A stretch of 64,000 nucleotides of DNA from Chromohalobacter beijerinckii (GCF_023061185.1 NZ_JAKGAK010000003.1:124001-188000), one strand, 5' to 3'; shown: positions 35,465 through 45,012, counted from the first letter of the stretch. Notes: generated by a model not told the origin, from the letters alone. A program made the numbers and translations.

Positions 35465-36075
35465 GAGCCCTCCACATTGTTATTGGAAGCATCCTTATTG
35501 GGGGAATCGCCGTTGGCGGACGCCTTGCCGAGCGTCGCGGTCTGAAGGCGTTCGATCTGGAGGCGATAGCGCCCCTGACGGTCGTCGATAGACAGACAAT
35601 GCGGGTGCCGCTCGATGCGCACGACCGGCGTGCCCCGGTAGCTGACGTCCCGGGTCGTCCCTTCCTGCTCCAGCCGCCACGGCGTGCCGGCAAAGGCAGC
35701 TGTCAGGCTGGGCTCGGGCCACAGGCTCCATATCAGCCGACTGGCTAGCCAATCGGCACTAAACGGCGGCTCGAACGCGGCATCGGCGAGAAAGTGGGCC
35801 TGCTCGTCATCCACATCGAGGGTCAGCAGCCGTTGCCCTTGCGGACTCAGCACGACCAGCGTCAGCGAACGGGCGTCGTGCCGCAGGATCCCCAACAGCT
35901 GCTGGGTTTTGCCGCCGTGGTGGAACGTCAAGCGCTGGGTCACTGGTTCGCTCTCGGGCAGGGCCGACATCGCAGGCCACGGCGAAGTGTCCGGCATGGC
36001 GGCGCAGCCGCCCAGCCAGGCCAGGCACAGTGCCCCACATGAAACAAGCAAACGTTTGGCGGGAATCGGCGACAT
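35449..36075 (-). CDS. DUF3261-type lipoprotein of the aryl polyene cluster
   Basis: The 208-residue protein has a type II signal with lipobox WLGGC (lipidated cysteine near residue 24) and a LolB-like mature domain (LTFHHGGKTQQLLGILRHD, then RLLTLDVDDEQAHF). Such lipoproteins recur in aryl polyene clusters next to the MMPL exporter and LolA-like carrier, and are thought to help place the product in the outer membrane. The last 20 residues (Asn/Asp/Ser-rich) are disordered. It starts three bases after the flavoprotein stop. Confidence 0.75.
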   Translation of the reverse strand: MSPIPAKRLLVSCGALCLAWLGGCAAMPDTSPWPAMSALPESEPVTQRLTFHHGGKTQQLLGILRHDARSLTLVVLSPQGQRLLTLDVDDEQAHFLADAAFEPPFSADWLASRLIWSLWPEPSLTAAFAGTPWRLEQEGTTRDVSYRGTPVVRIERHPHCLSIDDRQGRYRLQIERLQTATLGKASANGDSPNKDASNNNVEGSCPTP

Positions 36076-36077
36076 GT

Positions 36078-37379
36078 TCAAGCTTCGACGGATAAAGACG
36101 TGAGTGGGGGGCAGACTTCGGCAAGCCGACTCAGACGGCGTTCGCTGGCGCTGACGTAGGGGTTGCGTTCGTCCCAGGCGTAACCGGCCAATACCGCGCT
36201 GATCATGGTGCGTATCCGCGCAGATTGACGATGGTGGAAGATGATAGCGGGCAGGCGTCCGTCATACCAAGCCTCGACGAAGGCGCGGAAGGTCGCGCTG
36301 CCACGGCGGATGGGCTGCTCGAAGTCTTGCTGCCAATCCACGTTCTCGCCCTGGAGCTGGCGCTCGACCAGCGGCACGGCGCGCATGGCGGAGTCCAGCG
36401 CGATGGTCACGCCGGATGAAAAGACGGGATCGAGAAATTCCCCGGCGTTGCCCAGCAGGGCGTAGCCGGGGCCATGCAGGGTCTCGACGCTGGCCGAATA
36501 GCCCTCGATCCTGTCAACATCGCGCACGCTGCGGGCGTCGTGGAGCAGCTCGGCAAAGCGGGGTTCCTGGCGCACGAAATGCCACAGGCGCTCACCGTCA
36601 TCCGCGCCCCCTCGTTCGAGCCGGCTGCGTTCGCCGACGACACCCAGCGAGGCCCGACCGTTGGCGAATGGAATCAACCAGAACCAGACGTTCGGATCCT
36701 GGGGATGGAGGCCGATGAGGATCTTTTCGCGGTCGTAGCGGGGATCCGCGATGCGGTCTTCGACATGCGTGAATAAGGCGCAGCGGGATTCCAGCGACGG
36801 CTGGCGGGCGAGGCTGTTCAAGCGCGCCAGCACCCGGCCGTAACCGCTGGCATCCAGCACGAAGCGGGCCGACAGGGTGCGGCTATCGCCTTGTTCGTCC
36901 ACCAGCGTCAGACGTTGGCCGTCGGCATCGCCGGAGAAGTCGGTGACCTGCATGCCGAACTCGGCCTGCGCACCGAACGCCTGCGCGCCTGCGATCAAGC
37001 GCTGGTCGAAATCGGCGCGCTCGACTTGCCAGGTCGTGCCGGGACCGTCGCTGAACTTGTCACGGAAGTCGAAGGCCGAGTCCTGGCCGCGATAGGTGAA
37101 GGCTGCGCCGTTCTTGGGTTGGAAATGGCCGGCACGGGCGGCATCGAGCAGTCCGCAGCTATCGAGATGCACCATGCATTGCGGCAGCAGGCTCTCGCCG
37201 ATGGAAAAACGCGGAAAGTGGTTGCGTTCGATCACGCTGACTCGCCAGCCGCGGCGGGCGAGCCAGGCCGCCGCGGCGGCACCGGCCGGGCCCGCGCCGA
37301 TGATGGCGATATCGGTGCTGTCCACAGAGTCGGAGGCGGCAAGGTCGGAGGTGGTATGCGGCTGGTGGGGTCGGTTCAT
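36078..37379 (-). CDS. Flavin-dependent oxidoreductase of the tryptophan-halogenase-like family
   Basis: The 433-residue protein has the FAD-binding GAGPAGAAAAAWLARRG, then FPRFSIGESLLPQC, and the segment NVWFWLIPFANGRASLGVVG. WFWLIP fits the WxWxIP motif that marks FADH2-dependent halogenases, and GNAGEFLDPVFSSGVTIALD is the second FAD contact. Relatives in aryl polyene, flexirubin and xanthomonadin clusters are annotated as halogenases or hydroxylases. It could therefore halogenate or hydroxylate the aryl head group; which one is not readable. It lies six bases after the exporter gene, preceded by GGAG. Confidence 0.75.
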   Translation of the reverse strand: MNRPHQPHTTSDLAASDSVDSTDIAIIGAGPAGAAAAAWLARRGWRVSVIERNHFPRFSIGESLLPQCMVHLDSCGLLDAARAGHFQPKNGAAFTYRGQDSAFDFRDKFSDGPGTTWQVERADFDQRLIAGAQAFGAQAEFGMQVTDFSGDADGQRLTLVDEQGDSRTLSARFVLDASGYGRVLARLNSLARQPSLESRCALFTHVEDRIADPRYDREKILIGLHPQDPNVWFWLIPFANGRASLGVVGERSRLERGGADDGERLWHFVRQEPRFAELLHDARSVRDVDRIEGYSASVETLHGPGYALLGNAGEFLDPVFSSGVTIALDSAMRAVPLVERQLQGENVDWQQDFEQPIRRGSATFRAFVEAWYDGRLPAIIFHHRQSARIRTMISAVLAGYAWDERNPYVSASERRLSRLAEVCPPLTSLSVEA

Positions 37380-37385
37380 GGTGGG

Positions 37386-39677
37386 TTACTCCGATGAGGA
37401 AACGGGGCGGCTCGCCCGAGCAAAGGGCACCAGCAGCCAGGTGGCCGCGAGGCCGATCAGACAGGTCAGCCCCAGGGCGTGCAGGGCCGGCGTTGCGCTG
37501 AAGGCCAACAGGCCAAAGGCGAGAATGCTGGAGGCGCAGGACAGCGTGATTGCCAGCCAACTGGCGGCATGCTGGGTGTGCTCGGCACTGAAGATGCCGG
37601 CATCCATGCTGATGCCGAAGACCAGCATCAATCCCAGCACATGAAACAGGGTCAGCCCGTTGCCGAGCAGTGCCAGCGTGGCGAGTGTCGCCAGCAGCGC
37701 GCCCAGGGGCGGCAACAGCACGCGACAGGCGCGGCGGCGATAGCGCCAGATGAACAGCAGCGACAGCAGCACGATGGCCCCGCCGAGCCACAGGGAGAGG
37801 GTGTCGCGTAGCTGCCCCAGGTGCGACGACAGACTGGCTATCTTGTCGTGATAGCGGATATCCGGCGCTGTCGCGATGGCGTTCAGGGCCTGCGCGGCCT
37901 CGGCATCGGCGTGGCCGAGTGCGACTAGCGCGGCAGTACCGTCCCAATGCGGTGAGGTGCCGAGCCAGAGCGAGCGGTTACGTTCGCCCAGCGGCTGTTG
38001 CAACCATGTCGAGACCTTCAATACCGGCACCGGCTGTGCGACCCGCGCCTGGGCCTGATCCAGCAGGCGGTCGGACAGCCCGGCCTGCTGGAAGACCGTG
38101 GGCAACACGTGGCGATAACGCTCTCTCACCAACTCTAGGTTGGCATTCTGCGTGGCGGGGGCGGGTACTGCCTGGGCCAGGTGGCGGTAGTGACCGAGAT
38201 GGCCCTTTTCGACCAGCGCGTTTAGGCGGGGATTCAGCGCTTCGAGTTGGGTCAGCAGCGCCGCCTCGTCAGGGGCCGTGACCAGCAGGTAGCTGCCATC
38301 GAACGACGCGTTCATCAATGTCTGGACCTGTTGTTGCTCCTGGATCAGCGCCGGGGGAGAGGGATTCAACTGCCGTAGGTCATCGCTCGTAGTCGATTGG
38401 GTAAGTGCCACGGCGGCCGCGACGATACCGAGCACGCCCAGCAACACCCAGCGCGGATCGCGTCGCAGGGGCTGGGAGAGAGGCACGCGCAAGCTGTCGA
38501 GCCGGGCCGCGATGGCGGGCGTCGCGGGATGGCCGCGGACGGGCAGCAACGGCAGCCACAAGCGTACGGTCAGCCAGGCGCCCGAGAGTCCTAGAAGGGC
38601 GAAGGTCGCCATCTGCCGCAGGCCCGGCATGGGGGTCGCCAATAGACCTAGGTACGCGGCCAGGCTGGAGATCAAGCCGAGCCACAAACCGGGCCAGATC
38701 CGTCGCAACGGCTGCTCAGGGGCGAGCAGGCGCATGCAGTGGAAATGCAGGGCATAGTCGACGCTGACACCGATCAGGCTGGCACCGAAGGCGAGGGTCA
38801 GCAGATTCAGGGTGCCGAACGCCAGCCAGGTGAGGGGCAGGGCGAAGAGGATGCCGCAGGCGATCGGAATTAGCAGCAGCCCCACGAGCTGCCAGCGCCT
38901 GAAGGTTAGCCAGATCATGGCGATGACGCCGAGCAGGGAGCCCAAGCCGATCGTGGAGATTTCCCGCTTGCTTTGCATGGCACCGGCCGCGGCGTGGAAG
39001 ATCAGCCCCGCACGCAGCAGTCGGGTATCGGGATGCGCGTCCCGGAAGGCGTCGATGGTGGCCAGCAAACGCTGTTGCTTGCCCATGTCGAAGGGGCTGC
39101 CCCGCACTCGGCCACTCACCGCAAACCAGGTTTGGCCATGGTCATCGCTTACTGTGGGCATGCCGTCGACGAGGGTGACCGGGCCTTGCAGGCGGTGCGC
39201 TAGCCAGGCATCCCGCAAGCCGAAGGGATCCTCGATCGGGTCGACCTGGGCACCGGGGCCAAACAGGCGTTGCAAGGCCTGTCGTGTCCAGGCAGCGGCG
39301 TCCGCCTTGGCCAGCGACGGTGCCAATAATCGGTAGCGATAGGCATTTAGGGCATCGAGTGAGGCCAGCGGTATGTCATCGTCGAAGTCGGCCACCATGC
39401 CGGAGCGCTGAAGCCGCCGTTTGAGATCGGCGACTTGCGCCGCCGCGTCCGGCCCGCCGACCAAGAGCACGAAACGGTTCTCGACCTGCTGCGAAAGCTG
39501 TTGGTCGGCGGCGGCGATCAGTGCGCTCCTCTCGTCATCCGGCAGCAGAGCGGTAATGCGGGTGTCGAACTCTCCGCCCTGGCTTAGCAGGAGCGTCAGC
39601 GCCCCCCCACAGCCGATCATCACCGCGAGCCAGACGAGCGCGGCCAGGGTGGGCCGGGTGAACGACATACGCGTCAA
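37386..39677 (-). CDS. apeM: Aryl polyene MMPL/RND-type exporter
   Basis: The 763-residue membrane protein has the two-fold MMPL layout: one helix, a large periplasmic loop, five helices (GLGSLLGVIAMIWLTFRRW, FGASLIGVSVDYALHFH), then the same again (VFGISMDAGIFSAEH). The GXXXD-type acidic residues in the two helix-4 motifs (SVDYALH and SMDAGIF) are the proton-relay sites. It presumably moves the lipidated polyene out of the inner membrane. It overlaps the LolA-like gene by four bases. Confidence 0.85.
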   Translation of the reverse strand: MTRMSFTRPTLAALVWLAVMIGCGGALTLLLSQGGEFDTRITALLPDDERSALIAAADQQLSQQVENRFVLLVGGPDAAAQVADLKRRLQRSGMVADFDDDIPLASLDALNAYRYRLLAPSLAKADAAAWTRQALQRLFGPGAQVDPIEDPFGLRDAWLAHRLQGPVTLVDGMPTVSDDHGQTWFAVSGRVRGSPFDMGKQQRLLATIDAFRDAHPDTRLLRAGLIFHAAAGAMQSKREISTIGLGSLLGVIAMIWLTFRRWQLVGLLLIPIACGILFALPLTWLAFGTLNLLTLAFGASLIGVSVDYALHFHCMRLLAPEQPLRRIWPGLWLGLISSLAAYLGLLATPMPGLRQMATFALLGLSGAWLTVRLWLPLLPVRGHPATPAIAARLDSLRVPLSQPLRRDPRWVLLGVLGIVAAAVALTQSTTSDDLRQLNPSPPALIQEQQQVQTLMNASFDGSYLLVTAPDEAALLTQLEALNPRLNALVEKGHLGHYRHLAQAVPAPATQNANLELVRERYRHVLPTVFQQAGLSDRLLDQAQARVAQPVPVLKVSTWLQQPLGERNRSLWLGTSPHWDGTAALVALGHADAEAAQALNAIATAPDIRYHDKIASLSSHLGQLRDTLSLWLGGAIVLLSLLFIWRYRRRACRVLLPPLGALLATLATLALLGNGLTLFHVLGLMLVFGISMDAGIFSAEHTQHAASWLAITLSCASSILAFGLLAFSATPALHALGLTCLIGLAATWLLVPFARASRPVSSSE

Positions 39678-40279
39678 GGCGACTTACCATCCACATACTT
39701 TCCGTCGGCATCATGGGACGACGCCCCGGCCGGGCCGGTGGTCGCGCACTCATGCGGCGATAGCGACAGGGTCAGGGCGTCGCCGTTATCGAAATCCAGC
39801 TTGATCGTCTCGACCTGCTGCCCGCCGCCTACGGCAAGACGCGTGAGGCGCGAACGAACGGCGGCGTCCTTGGGCGCCAGATCGGCGTGCCACGCCGACA
39901 ATGTACCTTCCAGGTGCAATGTGAAATGCCGCGACAGCGCTTGCCAATTCCCCGCCAGCAAGCCGTCGAAGATCGGCAGTATGGTTTGCAGTTGCGGTGG
40001 CAGGTCCGGGTTGTTCGGGCCCAGCACGACCCGATCCTCGATGGGGGATTGCGTTTCCCAGATCAGGCGCTCGCCGTCGCGTCGAAAAATGCCCCGGCTC
40101 TCGAGCGTGGTATCGAGATCGGCCAGATGTCGGGACTGCTCGAAGCGCCCGCAAGGCTCGGCATGCTCTGCCAACTGCTCGCTCAGCGCCTGGGGCGTAG
40201 GGGCGGCCCAGGCAAACGTCGGCAGGCAGACGAGTGCCAGCAGACATGCGATGCGGGCGGTGGTGCGGTTGTCGCTCAT
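39674..40279 (-). CDS. apeL: LolA-like outer-membrane lipoprotein carrier of the aryl polyene cluster
   Basis: The 201-residue periplasmic protein has a signal peptide ending TFAWA and a LolA-type half-barrel with CGRFEQSRHLADLDTTLES, GIFRRDGERLIWETQSPIED and LPIFDGLLAGNWQAL. It is thought to ferry the hydrophobic product across the periplasm. ATG 40279 has GAGGAAC upstream; ATG 40291 would overlap the apeK stop (ATGA) but puts four residues before the signal peptide. Confidence 0.8.
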   Translation of the reverse strand: MSDNRTTARIACLLALVCLPTFAWAAPTPQALSEQLAEHAEPCGRFEQSRHLADLDTTLESRGIFRRDGERLIWETQSPIEDRVVLGPNNPDLPPQLQTILPIFDGLLAGNWQALSRHFTLHLEGTLSAWHADLAPKDAAVRSRLTRLAVGGGQQVETIKLDFDNGDALTLSLSPHECATTGPAGASSHDADGKYVDGKSP

Positions 40280-40287
40280 GCAGTTCC

Positions 40288-40731
40288 TCATGCCTCGTTA
40301 GCCTGCTGCCAGGCGACCAAGCGCTGCACCAATGCCGGCGGCGAGGCCAGGCACATATCATGGTCATCAAGGCCGACCGCGACCTGAATGCTCCAGGCGC
40401 GGGTCAGGCGCTGGCGGGTGCCGGCATCGCGAATGGTGTAATTGATCTTCAAGCGATGCTCCCATTCCGTCAGGCGGGCTTCGATGGCCAGGCGTTGGGC
40501 GAAGGTGGCGGGGTTCGCGTAGCGCAGGCGCAAGTCGATGACGGGCCAGGCAAAGCCCGATGCCTGCATTTGCGGGTAGTTGTAGTCGATCATGTCGAGC
40601 AACTGGCAACGGGCTATCTCCAGATAGCGGACATAGTGACCGTGCCAAGCGACCTGCATCATGTCGACATCGTGGAAGGGAACGCTCAGCTCGACTTCGG
40701 TATGGGGTAACGGGCGGTCATCGGGGATCAT
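40288..40731 (-). CDS. apeK: Aryl polyene acyl thioesterase (4HBT hotdog)
   Basis: The 147-residue hotdog enzyme begins with the 4-hydroxybenzoyl-CoA thioesterase signature VPFHDVDMMQVAWHGHYVRY, whose aspartate is catalytic, followed by LEIARCQLLD. In the pathway it is expected to release finished or stalled chains from an ACP. It overlaps apeJ by 14 bases and the alternative start of apeL by four. Confidence 0.85.
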   Translation of the reverse strand: MIPDDRPLPHTEVELSVPFHDVDMMQVAWHGHYVRYLEIARCQLLDMIDYNYPQMQASGFAWPVIDLRLRYANPATFAQRLAIEARLTEWEHRLKINYTIRDAGTRQRLTRAWSIQVAVGLDDHDMCLASPPALVQRLVAWQQANEA

Positions 40732-42475
40732 GTCGGTTCTCGTATCGAGCGTCGGTGTCGGGGCTCCGAGGATTCACGTCGGATTCGCGATCCTGCCCCC
40801 AGAAAGGGAAGAAATTGAACCACTGTAGCGGCGCGCGGCGCACCTGCGCCGCCAGGGTGTCGGCGTATCGCTGCATGCAGCGTCCGATCCAGGCGTGGCG
40901 GTCGCGCCGGGATAAGGCTTTGGCGCTCTCCAGCGGGATGAAGTCGATGACGAAACGCCTCTCGTCTCGAATACAGGAAAGATAATAGGTTCGGCAGCGC
41001 AGCAGTGCCGCCAGATGAAACGGGCCTTCGGGAAAGTCGGCCGGCTCGCCCAAGAAATCGACGGCGCGGGTGCGGCTCGAAGAGAGCGGCACCCGGTCCG
41101 CGGCGATGACGATGAACCCGCCGGCTTCGATGCGTCGTGCTAGTCGTTGCGCGGTGCCGGGAGTGATCTCGCTGACCTCGATGACGTTGGGGCGCCCGAT
41201 CCCGCTGGCGCTTTCGAGCAGCTCGTTGAATTTGCCGGCATTGCGCGTATGCAGCATGACCGTCAGGTCGAGCTGTGGATGTCGTTGGGTCAAGGCGTTG
41301 ACGACATCCAGATTGCCATGGTGCGCGACCAGTATGAGACCGCCGGCTTGCTGCGCGATGGCGGACTCGAAGGCGTCGATGCCAGGCCCGGTCAGGCGCT
41401 CGCGGGCGATTTGTCCGCTCCAGGCATCGACCTTGTCCATCAAGGTATCGCCGAACGACAAAAAGTGTCGGAAGCTTTGCCCGAACAAGCGCGCGGGGCG
41501 ATGCGTGAGCGCAGGGTCGAGGCGCTTGAGATAGGCGGTTGAAGCCTGGCGAGCCGTACTATGGGTCAGGAAGTACCACAGCATCACGGGCCACAAGACA
41601 ACGCGAAACGGCCAGCGGCCCAGCCAGCGGCGTAGCCGGACCAGCAACAGCATACCGCCTAGAGTGCCGCGTTCTCTCATGCTGGACCAGTGTGTGGAAC
41701 GGGCATTGGTGCGTTGTGTCGCCTTGGTGGTCTCACGCCTTGCCCGCCAGCGGCGACGGAGCAGCAGGGGCGCGCGCCACAGCATGCCGATGAACAACTT
41801 GGCGTGCATGAGGCTGATCTGGCGATTGTCGCGCCACAGAGCGAAGTGGCTGACACCATCCTCGGGGTAGTGCACCTTGATCGGCAGATTGACGAGGTCG
41901 TGGCCGGCCCAATGCCAGCGCACCAGGATCTCGGTGTCGAAAGTCATGCGGTCGCCGCAATCGTGGCGCGCGAGCAGCCGATTGACGGCGGCGACGGGGT
42001 AGACGCGGATGCCGCACATGGTGTCGCGAATCGCCAGCGACAGCGTATTGATCCACACCCAGACGTGGGTCGCGTAGCGCCCGTAGAGCCTAGCGCGGGG
42101 CACGCTGTCGTCATAGCGCGGGTAGCCGACGAACAGGGTGTCCGGTTGCGCCTCCAGGGCGGCCAGGAATGACGGCAGGTCCTGCATGTCATGCTGGGCG
42201 TCGGCATCGACTTGTAGCGCATGAGTGTAGCCCAGGCGCTGTGCTTCGCGAAGGCCGCTACGCAAGGCGGCGCCCTTGCCTCGATTGATGGCATGTCGGA
42301 CGAGCGCATGCCCTTGGCGATGTAGTGCGTCGAGCACCCTGGCGCAGGCGTCGCCGCTGCCGTCATCGACCAGGATCACCGGTAGCCCGAGTCGTTCCAG
42401 GCGCTGGCAGACTCCGGTGACGGTCGTCGGGTGGTCGTAAACGGGAACCAGGGCGCAGGGGCGAATCTCAGGCAT
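40718..42475 (-). CDS. apeJ: Two-domain glycosyltransferase/acyltransferase
   Basis: The 585-residue protein is a fusion. Residues 1-240 are a GT2 glycosyltransferase (LVPVYDHP, VDDGSGD, and VDADAQHD at 89-96 as the DxD-type metal site). Residues 265-560 are an LpxL/HtrB-like lysophospholipid acyltransferase with membrane-associating segments and the HHGNLD (385-390) HX4D catalytic pair. The fusion is usual for ApeJ and should help attach the polyene to its lipid-sugar anchor. The gene overlaps the ligase by eight bases. Confidence 0.85.
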   Translation of the reverse strand: MPEIRPCALVPVYDHPTTVTGVCQRLERLGLPVILVDDGSGDACARVLDALHRQGHALVRHAINRGKGAALRSGLREAQRLGYTHALQVDADAQHDMQDLPSFLAALEAQPDTLFVGYPRYDDSVPRARLYGRYATHVWVWINTLSLAIRDTMCGIRVYPVAAVNRLLARHDCGDRMTFDTEILVRWHWAGHDLVNLPIKVHYPEDGVSHFALWRDNRQISLMHAKLFIGMLWRAPLLLRRRWRARRETTKATQRTNARSTHWSSMRERGTLGGMLLLVRLRRWLGRWPFRVVLWPVMLWYFLTHSTARQASTAYLKRLDPALTHRPARLFGQSFRHFLSFGDTLMDKVDAWSGQIARERLTGPGIDAFESAIAQQAGGLILVAHHGNLDVVNALTQRHPQLDLTVMLHTRNAGKFNELLESASGIGRPNVIEVSEITPGTAQRLARRIEAGGFIVIAADRVPLSSSRTRAVDFLGEPADFPEGPFHLAALLRCRTYYLSCIRDERRFVIDFIPLESAKALSRRDRHAWIGRCMQRYADTLAAQVRRAPLQWFNFFPFWGQDRESDVNPRSPDTDARYENRHDPR

Positions 42476-44210
42476 CCGTGACCTCGTCGAGTCGCAGCTT
42501 GCCGAGGCAGTAGTGTTCCTGCCCCGATGCGTGCCCTGATGAGAAGCGGAATGCGATATGGCGTGGATGGCGTTCGAGCGTCAGCGTGCAGCGAGTACCA
42601 GGGCGCAACATCTGTTGGAACTTGACCCGCTCGACGCCGCGGAACGGGCCCAGCTTGCCCCAGTACTGCTCGCCCAGCCGGTAGGCCCACTGCACCATGA
42701 CGACGCCGGGCACTAGCGCCAGGGAATCGAAGTGGCCATCCAGATAACGCAACTGCTCCGGGACTTCGAGGGTGACCCGAACCGTGTTCGGCGCCGGGTG
42801 GCTGTCGCCCAGCCAGCGAGGCAGGCGGGAGTCGTTGAGGTCGGCAAATAGCCGTTTCACCAGCACGTTGTCGAGTTTGCCTTGTGTATTGCGTGGCACG
42901 GCATCGACGAAGCGCCAATAACGGGGGATTGCCACGCCCTCGAAACGTTGGCTCAGGTGTTGGCGCAGCGTCGTCAGCAGGGCATGGCGTTCATCGCGCG
43001 CTTGGGGGATGGCATCTGCCTCGAGGGCCACGATGGCGCCTAGCCGCTCCTGGTCGTCGTGCAGCGTGACGCAGCGGGCATCGAGCACGGCGTCGCATTC
43101 GTGCAAGGCTTGTTCGAGCGCCGTCAACGAGACGCGCTTGCCGGCGACCTTGACGATGCGGTCCTGGCGGCCCAGCAAGCGAAAACGCTCGCCGTTGGCT
43201 TCGGCGCGATCCGGCTGTGCCCACCACTGGGGGGGCGATGGCGCGTCTGACAAGAACGGCGAGCGCAGCCGCAGGGTGCCTGCCTCGATACGAAATTCGA
43301 CGCCGGGAAAGGGCTGCCAGTCCGTGTCGTCACGTTGCCGGCGATAACCGATGCCGCCGGTTTCGGTGCTGCCGTAGATCTCGATGACGGGCGCTTGCAG
43401 AAGCGCTTCCGTGCGCGCGGCATGGCGTTGCGGCAACGGCGCGCCGGAGGAAAAGAGGCGCTCGATGCGACCCCGTGCGGCCCACTCCAAATACGCCGGC
43501 AAGCGTGCCAACTGTGGTGGCGAGCTGGCGATGACTGCCGTCCTCCCGGCGGCGTGGGCTTCTTCGAGTCGTGCGCTGAGTACCTCGGGATAGCCGCAAT
43601 CCCGGGCACAAAACGGCACGCCAGCGCACAAGGGATGCAAAAGCCCCACCAACAGGCCGTAAATATGTTGATGGCTGACCTGGGAAATCACGGCGGCATC
43701 GTTGGGCTTGCCGCCGACCAGCGGCCACAGGGCGTGATGCGCGTCGAGTTCGGCTTCCAAGCAGGCAAAAAGCTTATCGACGCTGACCGGCGCGCCGGTG
43801 GAGCCAGAGGTATACAGCGTGACCGCGATGGCATCGCGGGCGAGCGTGGCAGGAATCGCCGGCATGGGGCGTGAACGCGGGGCCTCGTCGGGAAGTCGCT
43901 CGGGTATGCGTCCCACCACTTGGGATGCCATCGCCGCCAGAGTCTGGGGGCGATCGTCTCCCGGCAGCACGGCGGTCTGGCCCGTTTCCCATAACGCCAG
44001 CAGCGCGGGGCAGAAGAGGGCTGGGTCGCGATTATAAAGCAGCCAGGCGCCTTGCGGCTGGGTGGCGAGCCAGGCGTGCCAGCGGTCGATCTCGTTGGCC
44101 AGTCGCGAGGTGGTCAGCCAGGCATCGCCCAGCGCGTGTATTTCAGGTCGCGCCCCGCTTGACGACGCGGCCCGACGCCAGGGCAAGTGACACAAAGAAG
44201 TGAACGTCAT
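42468..44210 (-). CDS. apeH: Acyl-CoA/ACP ligase fused to a 3-hydroxyacyl-ACP dehydratase (ApeH-ApeI)
   Basis: The 580-residue protein has an AMP-forming ligase domain (about 1-455) with TLYTSGSTGAPVS, EIYGSTETGG, LLGRQDRIVKVAGKR and the catalytic lysine in NTQGKLDN, then a hotdog domain (about 478-580) with YLDGHFDSLALVPGVVMVQW, the FabZ/ApeI-type pattern. ApeH activates the aryl acid starter (4-hydroxybenzoate type) and ApeI dehydrates with ApeP; in several known clusters they are separate genes. ATG 44210 was chosen because it overlaps the apeG stop as ATGA. Confidence 0.87.
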   Translation of the reverse strand: MTFTSLCHLPWRRAASSSGARPEIHALGDAWLTTSRLANEIDRWHAWLATQPQGAWLLYNRDPALFCPALLALWETGQTAVLPGDDRPQTLAAMASQVVGRIPERLPDEAPRSRPMPAIPATLARDAIAVTLYTSGSTGAPVSVDKLFACLEAELDAHHALWPLVGGKPNDAAVISQVSHQHIYGLLVGLLHPLCAGVPFCARDCGYPEVLSARLEEAHAAGRTAVIASSPPQLARLPAYLEWAARGRIERLFSSGAPLPQRHAARTEALLQAPVIEIYGSTETGGIGYRRQRDDTDWQPFPGVEFRIEAGTLRLRSPFLSDAPSPPQWWAQPDRAEANGERFRLLGRQDRIVKVAGKRVSLTALEQALHECDAVLDARCVTLHDDQERLGAIVALEADAIPQARDERHALLTTLRQHLSQRFEGVAIPRYWRFVDAVPRNTQGKLDNVLVKRLFADLNDSRLPRWLGDSHPAPNTVRVTLEVPEQLRYLDGHFDSLALVPGVVMVQWAYRLGEQYWGKLGPFRGVERVKFQQMLRPGTRCTLTLERHPRHIAFRFSSGHASGQEHYCLGKLRLDEVTDA

Positions 44211-44743
44211 ACGGATTTCCCGATCCGGTAGCGGCGAATCACCCATTCGCCAGCGAACATCGCCGCCATCAGCAGGTAGCTGATCGCCCCGTTATAGAGC
44301 GACCACCAGGCAAGATCACCTGCGAAAACGGTCCCGGCGGCGATACCGCCATTGATCATGAAAAATAGACACCAGGCCTGGGTCACGCGGCGCGTGTACC
44401 TGATGGCGTGCGGTGGTAACGTCGGCGTTCGCAACCGCGCCAGGCGTTCGACGATGGGCGGGCCATGCATCAGGCTGGCCGCAAACAGCATCAGCATGCC
44501 TGCGTTGACTGCCACCGGATAAGCGCGCACCCCCCACTCGGCGCGCCCCACTAGTCCCAGCCCGAGCAGGACGACGGCCAGTGGGAACACTACCCGTAAC
44601 GACCCGGGCAGGCGCCAGGCGAGTAGGGCAATACCAATCGCGAGCAGAGGCCAGTTGCCCACGTCCTCATGCAGGAACAGCACGATGAGAGGCCAGGCGG
44701 CCGCCAGGCAGCCGCCTGCCATAGTTAGCGCACGTCGCGACAT
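44207..44743 (-). CDS. apeG: Aryl polyene cluster inner-membrane protein (COG4648 type)
   Basis: The 178-residue protein has five or six hydrophobic helices, with VRAYPVAVNAGMLMLFAASLM and AWCLFFMINGGIAAGTVFAGD as conserved blocks. This family is restricted largely to aryl polyene clusters and has no known activity. It lies five bases after the second ACP and overlaps the ligase by four. Confidence 0.78.
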   Translation of the reverse strand: MSRRALTMAGGCLAAAWPLIVLFLHEDVGNWPLLAIGIALLAWRLPGSLRVVFPLAVVLLGLGLVGRAEWGVRAYPVAVNAGMLMLFAASLMHGPPIVERLARLRTPTLPPHAIRYTRRVTQAWCLFFMINGGIAAGTVFAGDLAWWSLYNGAISYLLMAAMFAGEWVIRRYRIGKSV

Positions 44744-44748
44744 GGCGC

Positions 44749-45012
44749 TTAACGTTGCATGATCTGCTCGACGGCGCTGACGACGTCGTCGATTGTCCTG
44801 ACGCTCTTGAAATCGCTAGGATCAATGCGCCGCCCGGTGTATTTTTTCAATTCGACGACGAGATCCACGGCGTCGATGCTATCGATGTCGAGATCTTCGT
44901 ACAGTCGCGCTTGCGGCGTGATCTCTGCGGCGTCGATCTCGAAAAGCTCCGCCAGTGTTTGGCGGACGTGCTGATAGATGTTTTCGCGTTGGGACAGGGA
45001 ATCAGTGGTCAC
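44749..45012 (-). CDS. apeF: Acyl carrier protein ApeF
   Basis: The 87-residue carrier has the phosphopantetheine site serine in LDIDSIDAVDLVVELK and the helix pattern of a type II ACP. It overlaps the first ACP gene by 11 bases. Two ACPs per cluster are normal; this one has the AcpP-like acidic second helix. Confidence 0.88.
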   Translation of the reverse strand: MTTDSLSQRENIYQHVRQTLAELFEIDAAEITPQARLYEDLDIDSIDAVDLVVELKKYTGRRIDPSDFKSVRTIDDVVSAVEQIMQR

